Position numbers and translations under genes: made by a program
Assembly: GCF_000721605.1 (NCBI RefSeq)
Contig: NZ_JOIZ01000022.1
Location: 1-64,000 of the forward strand
From: Streptomyces sp. NRRL S-37
Lineage (GTDB): Bacteria; Actinomycetota; Actinomycetes; Streptomycetales; Streptomycetaceae
Direction of reading: 5' to 3'
Length of the DNA stretch: 64,000 nt
Notes under the pieces: model-generated
Told to the model about the DNA's origin: nothing
Seen by the model: only the letters and a program-made list of their open reading frames with translations
Database searches by the model: none
Part shown: piece by piece, positions 61,908 to 64,000 of the stretch
Numbering within the stretch: position 1 is the first letter of the stretch
How the letters are laid out: every line of letters starts with the position of its first letter

Positions 61908-62048
61908 TCGCGCAGTTCCCCGCGTCCCTGAAGGGGCGATCCCGCCGTGCTCTCGTGCGGGTGGTCTGTGGCTGAACGCGCAGTTCCCCGCGCCCCCACA
62001 GGTACGTCCACTGTGCGTACCCATAGGGGCGCGGGGAACTGCGCGGAA
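61908..62048. repeat. Cluster of three interspersed hairpin repeats
   Basis: CGCAGTTCCCCGCG occurs at 61911-61924 and 61979-61992, and its complement GCGCGGGGAACTGCGCG at 62030-62046. The outer copies are in inverted orientation. They fill most of the gap between purU and the convergent anti-sigma gene and may act as a terminator. Confidence 0.75.
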
Positions 62049-62090
62049 CCTCCCACGCACCCGCGCTCACCGGCGAGACGGAACCCGCCC

Positions 62091-63224
62091 CTACAACCGG
62101 CTCATGCTCGCCGCCGCGAACAGGACGTCCTTAATGGCGTCACGGTCTCCGACCTGCCCCACCGCGGCCTCGCGCGGGGACACGTGCCCCGCCGCGAGCC
62201 TGCAGAACTCCGCCCCGTCCAGCGCGACGTGCGCCACCTCGTGCTCGGCCGACCCCTTCGCCGCCGGAGAGTCCAGCGGGATCAGCCACTCGCCCCCGCC
62301 GGACCCCTCGATCTCCAGCCGCAGGCTGCGCCCCGGCTCCCCGGCGGCGACCAGGTGCCGTTGCACGGGGGAGGCCAGCCCGTGCTGCCGGCGGTGTTCC
62401 AGCACGGCCGGCAGCATGCGCGCGGCCAGGTCGACGATGCGGTGCAGATGCCGCCCGGAGGGCGGGTCGTACGGGTAGTCCACCGCCTCGGCGATGTCCT
62501 CCGCGTGCACCCAGCACTCGAAGGCCCGGTCCAGCATCGCGTCGTGCAGCGGCAGTTCGTAGTCGCCGTACGACACCGGCAGCCGTCCGGTGCCGCCGCC
62601 CGTGAAGGACACCGTCCGCACGAGGGCGTGGCTCTGCTCCCGCCAGGGCGCCCGCACCGAGCGGGTGGGCGGGAAGCGGGCCGCCCGCCAGTACGCCTCG
62701 GTGCGGTCCGTCGGGGTGGGCCGGGCGGGCGTGGCGTCGCCGAGCGGGTCGTCGAGGCCGAGGGCGACCGCGACCAGCCCGTCGACCGTCAGCAGATGCG
62801 CGATGACCCCGGCGACGGTGGTACGGCGGCTGCTCGCCTCGTCGGACTCGTACCAGCGCAGCCGCACCGGCGCGTGCCACTCGGAGTCGCCGAAGTCCTG
62901 GAGCAGCGCGTCCAGCCGCGCGGTCTCGGCGTCGTACGCGGCGGCCCACTCCGGCACGGGGACGCGGGGCGGGCGCCGCTCCAGGCAGGCCTCCAGGACG
63001 CGGGTGCGCAGGCCGGGGTCCAGGTCCAGGCTCTCGGGCCGCTGGAGCAGGCCGACCGCCTCGCGCAGCCGCAGCGCCTCGTCCGCGCAGGGCCCGCAGG
63101 TGCCGAGGTGCTCCTCGACGGCGTCCGCCTCCGCCTGCGCGCAGGCGGCCAGCGCCCAGGCACCCAGCAGCGACTTCAGCACGTGGTGCTCCAGTACGAG
63201 CGGTCCGGCACGGTGCTCGCTCAC
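62091..63224 (-). CDS. Zinc-finger anti-sigma factor fused to an MDMPI domain
   Basis: A 377-residue protein. The N-terminal ZAS-type anti-sigma finger is HLGTCGPC (His39, Cys43, Cys46) within an ECF-anti-sigma helix bundle. From about residue 90 a mycothiol-dependent maleylpyruvate isomerase-type domain follows: TTVAGVIAHLLTVDGL with the metal His, DRAFECWVHAEDIAEAV, and an SCP-like C-terminal beta domain (LRLEIEGSGGGEWLIPL). No transmembrane helix. GTG overlaps the sigma gene stop (GTGA). It likely inhibits that sigma factor in a thiol- or metabolite-responsive manner. Confidence 0.82.
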   Translation of the reverse strand: MSEHRAGPLVLEHHVLKSLLGAWALAACAQAEADAVEEHLGTCGPCADEALRLREAVGLLQRPESLDLDPGLRTRVLEACLERRPPRVPVPEWAAAYDAETARLDALLQDFGDSEWHAPVRLRWYESDEASSRRTTVAGVIAHLLTVDGLVAVALGLDDPLGDATPARPTPTDRTEAYWRAARFPPTRSVRAPWREQSHALVRTVSFTGGGTGRLPVSYGDYELPLHDAMLDRAFECWVHAEDIAEAVDYPYDPPSGRHLHRIVDLAARMLPAVLEHRRQHGLASPVQRHLVAAGEPGRSLRLEIEGSGGGEWLIPLDSPAAKGSAEHEVAHVALDGAEFCRLAAGHVSPREAAVGQVGDRDAIKDVLFAAASMSRL

Positions 63225-63802
63225 GCGGCGCCCCCGATCCCGGGCGGGTCGCCCGGGGCCCCGGTGTCGTGCGCGGTGGCCAGCAACTGCAGGCCGAGGC
63301 GGAGCCGGCGGCGCGCCTCGTCGTCGGTGACGCCCAGGTCGGCGGCGGTCTGGCGGTAGTCCCGGCGCTGGAAGTACGCCAGTTCCAGGGCGTCCCGCAG
63401 CGGCGCCGGCATGGACTGGACGATGTAGTCGGCGCGGGCCGCCACCGAGGCGTGCCGCACCGTGCGCTCCAGGTCCTCCGTGGTGCCGGGGCCGCCGCGG
63501 GCGAGTGCCGCGGTCTCCGTGGTGCGCAGCCGGCGTACGGCCAGCAGGCTGGTCAGCGTGGCGAGCCAGGTGCGCAGGGGTTCCTGCGCGGGGTCGTAGG
63601 AGTCCGGGTGTTCCCAGACGTGGGCGAAGACATCGCGGGTGACGGCGTCGGCGGCGTGTTCGTCGCCGACGACGCGGTGGGCGAGGCCGTGCACGAGCGA
63701 GGCGAACCGGTCGTAGAGCTCACCGAGGGCCGCCGCCTCCCCGCGCGCGAGCCGCTGCTGCATCCTGCGGTCCCAGCGGGGCGGTACGTCCGTTTTCGGC
63801 AT
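63221..63802 (-). CDS. ECF-type RNA polymerase sigma factor
   Basis: A 193-residue sigma-70 group IV protein: region 2 LGELYDRFASLVHGLAHRVV and ADAVTRDVFAHVWEHPDSYD, region 4 MPAPLRDALELAYFQRRDYR with QTAADLGVTDDEARRRLRLG. Starts MPKTDVPPRWDRRM at ATG 63802 with GAGGGG upstream; a GTG four codons earlier is possible. Translationally coupled to the anti-sigma gene downstream. Confidence 0.88.
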   Translation of the reverse strand: MPKTDVPPRWDRRMQQRLARGEAAALGELYDRFASLVHGLAHRVVGDEHAADAVTRDVFAHVWEHPDSYDPAQEPLRTWLATLTSLLAVRRLRTTETAALARGGPGTTEDLERTVRHASVAARADYIVQSMPAPLRDALELAYFQRRDYRQTAADLGVTDDEARRRLRLGLQLLATAHDTGAPGDPPGIGGAA

Positions 63803-64000
63803 GCGGCCCCTCACCCCCTGTTCCTTCCCGGTTCCGGGGTGGTCGGTCCCGGTTCCGGTGTCGCCTGCGACCCCAGGAATGTAGTCGGCGTACAGGAGGG
63901 CGCACGCCCCTTTATGGCAATGTGCGCCCCTGGAGGAGCCGTAGATGGTAAGGGGCCGCCCGCCCACGTCGGACGCCGTCCGGGTCGCATCCGCCCACCT
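63803..64000. other. Upstream region of the sigma factor gene, right edge
   Basis: About 200 bases that presumably hold the sigma operon promoter. The open reading frame continues upstream to 63967, but codon bias there is poor. No other gene is visible before the edge. Confidence 0.4.

Overview
The window is chromosomal DNA of a Streptomyces species. It has very high GC, strong third-position G/C bias and many GTG and TTG starts. It carries lineage-typical genes: a conservon with two P450s, dmdR1, a bifunctional primase/polymerase, an anti-sigma factor fused to a maleylpyruvate-isomerase domain, and interspersed 'GGGGCGCGGGGAACTGCGCG' repeats. As far as I remember S. coelicolor gene content, several blocks (MarR/MFS; serC; carboxylase to citrate synthase to SIS to dmdR1; purU; sigma/anti-sigma) are core chromosome. 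The window therefore reads as core sequence with small accessory insertions, not as an island. I saw no tRNA, rRNA or CRISPR array.

Layout. 1-14.7 kb: an M23 peptidase (cut by the left edge), an ArsB-like permease, a large sacsin-type GHKL protein, two tandem secreted paralogues that share an upstream element, a CtpE-like P-type ATPase, a DUF2530 protein, a purine permease, a small RHH protein, a MarR-MFS pair, thpR and a 29-codon membrane peptide. 14.7-20.5 kb: aldo/keto reductase, Uma2 and SGNH proteins, an anchored propeller protein, a TetR remnant, an Rpn-like PD-(D/E)XK protein, a bidirectional terminator and serC. 20.6-26.5 kb: a six-gene conservon, cvnA-B-C-D followed by CYP157-like and CYP154-like P450s. 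Five of its genes are joined by 4-nt overlaps and one by a 20-nt overlap. 26.8-32.2 kb: a FAD/Fe-S oxidoreductase, a Nudix hydrolase, an EamA exporter with a palindromic operator, and a HigBA-type toxin-antitoxin pair. 32.3-43.8 kb: an acyl-CoA catabolic operon (TIGR03084, AtuA-like, carboxylase beta and alpha, acyl-CoA dehydrogenase, CoA ligase, enoyl-CoA hydratase, TetR). It has been hit twice: a TnpB (IS200/IS605-type) element sits between the carboxylase and dehydrogenase genes, and a hairpin repeat replaces the 5' end of the CoA ligase gene.

43.8-51.3 kb: a frameshifted zinc-ribbon gene, a 49-codon gene coupled to pdxH, a citrate synthase, an unannotated minus-strand transcription unit (promoter, 13-codon ORF and a three-way-junction RNA), GNAT, PAS and SIS genes, and dmdR1. 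51.3-64 kb: an alpha/beta hydrolase fold protein whose nucleophile is Ala, an ABC exporter pair, the primase/polymerase, a TPR regulator, a Pro-rich membrane protein with TQ repeats, a solute-binding lipoprotein, an unknown protein, purU, and a sigma factor overlapping its probable anti-sigma gene.

The least explained parts are the small-ORF/structured-RNA unit at 46.6-46.8 kb, the conservon with a P450 lacking the EXXR motif, the double remodelling of the acyl-CoA operon, and the duplicated secreted proteins with their two-block upstream element.
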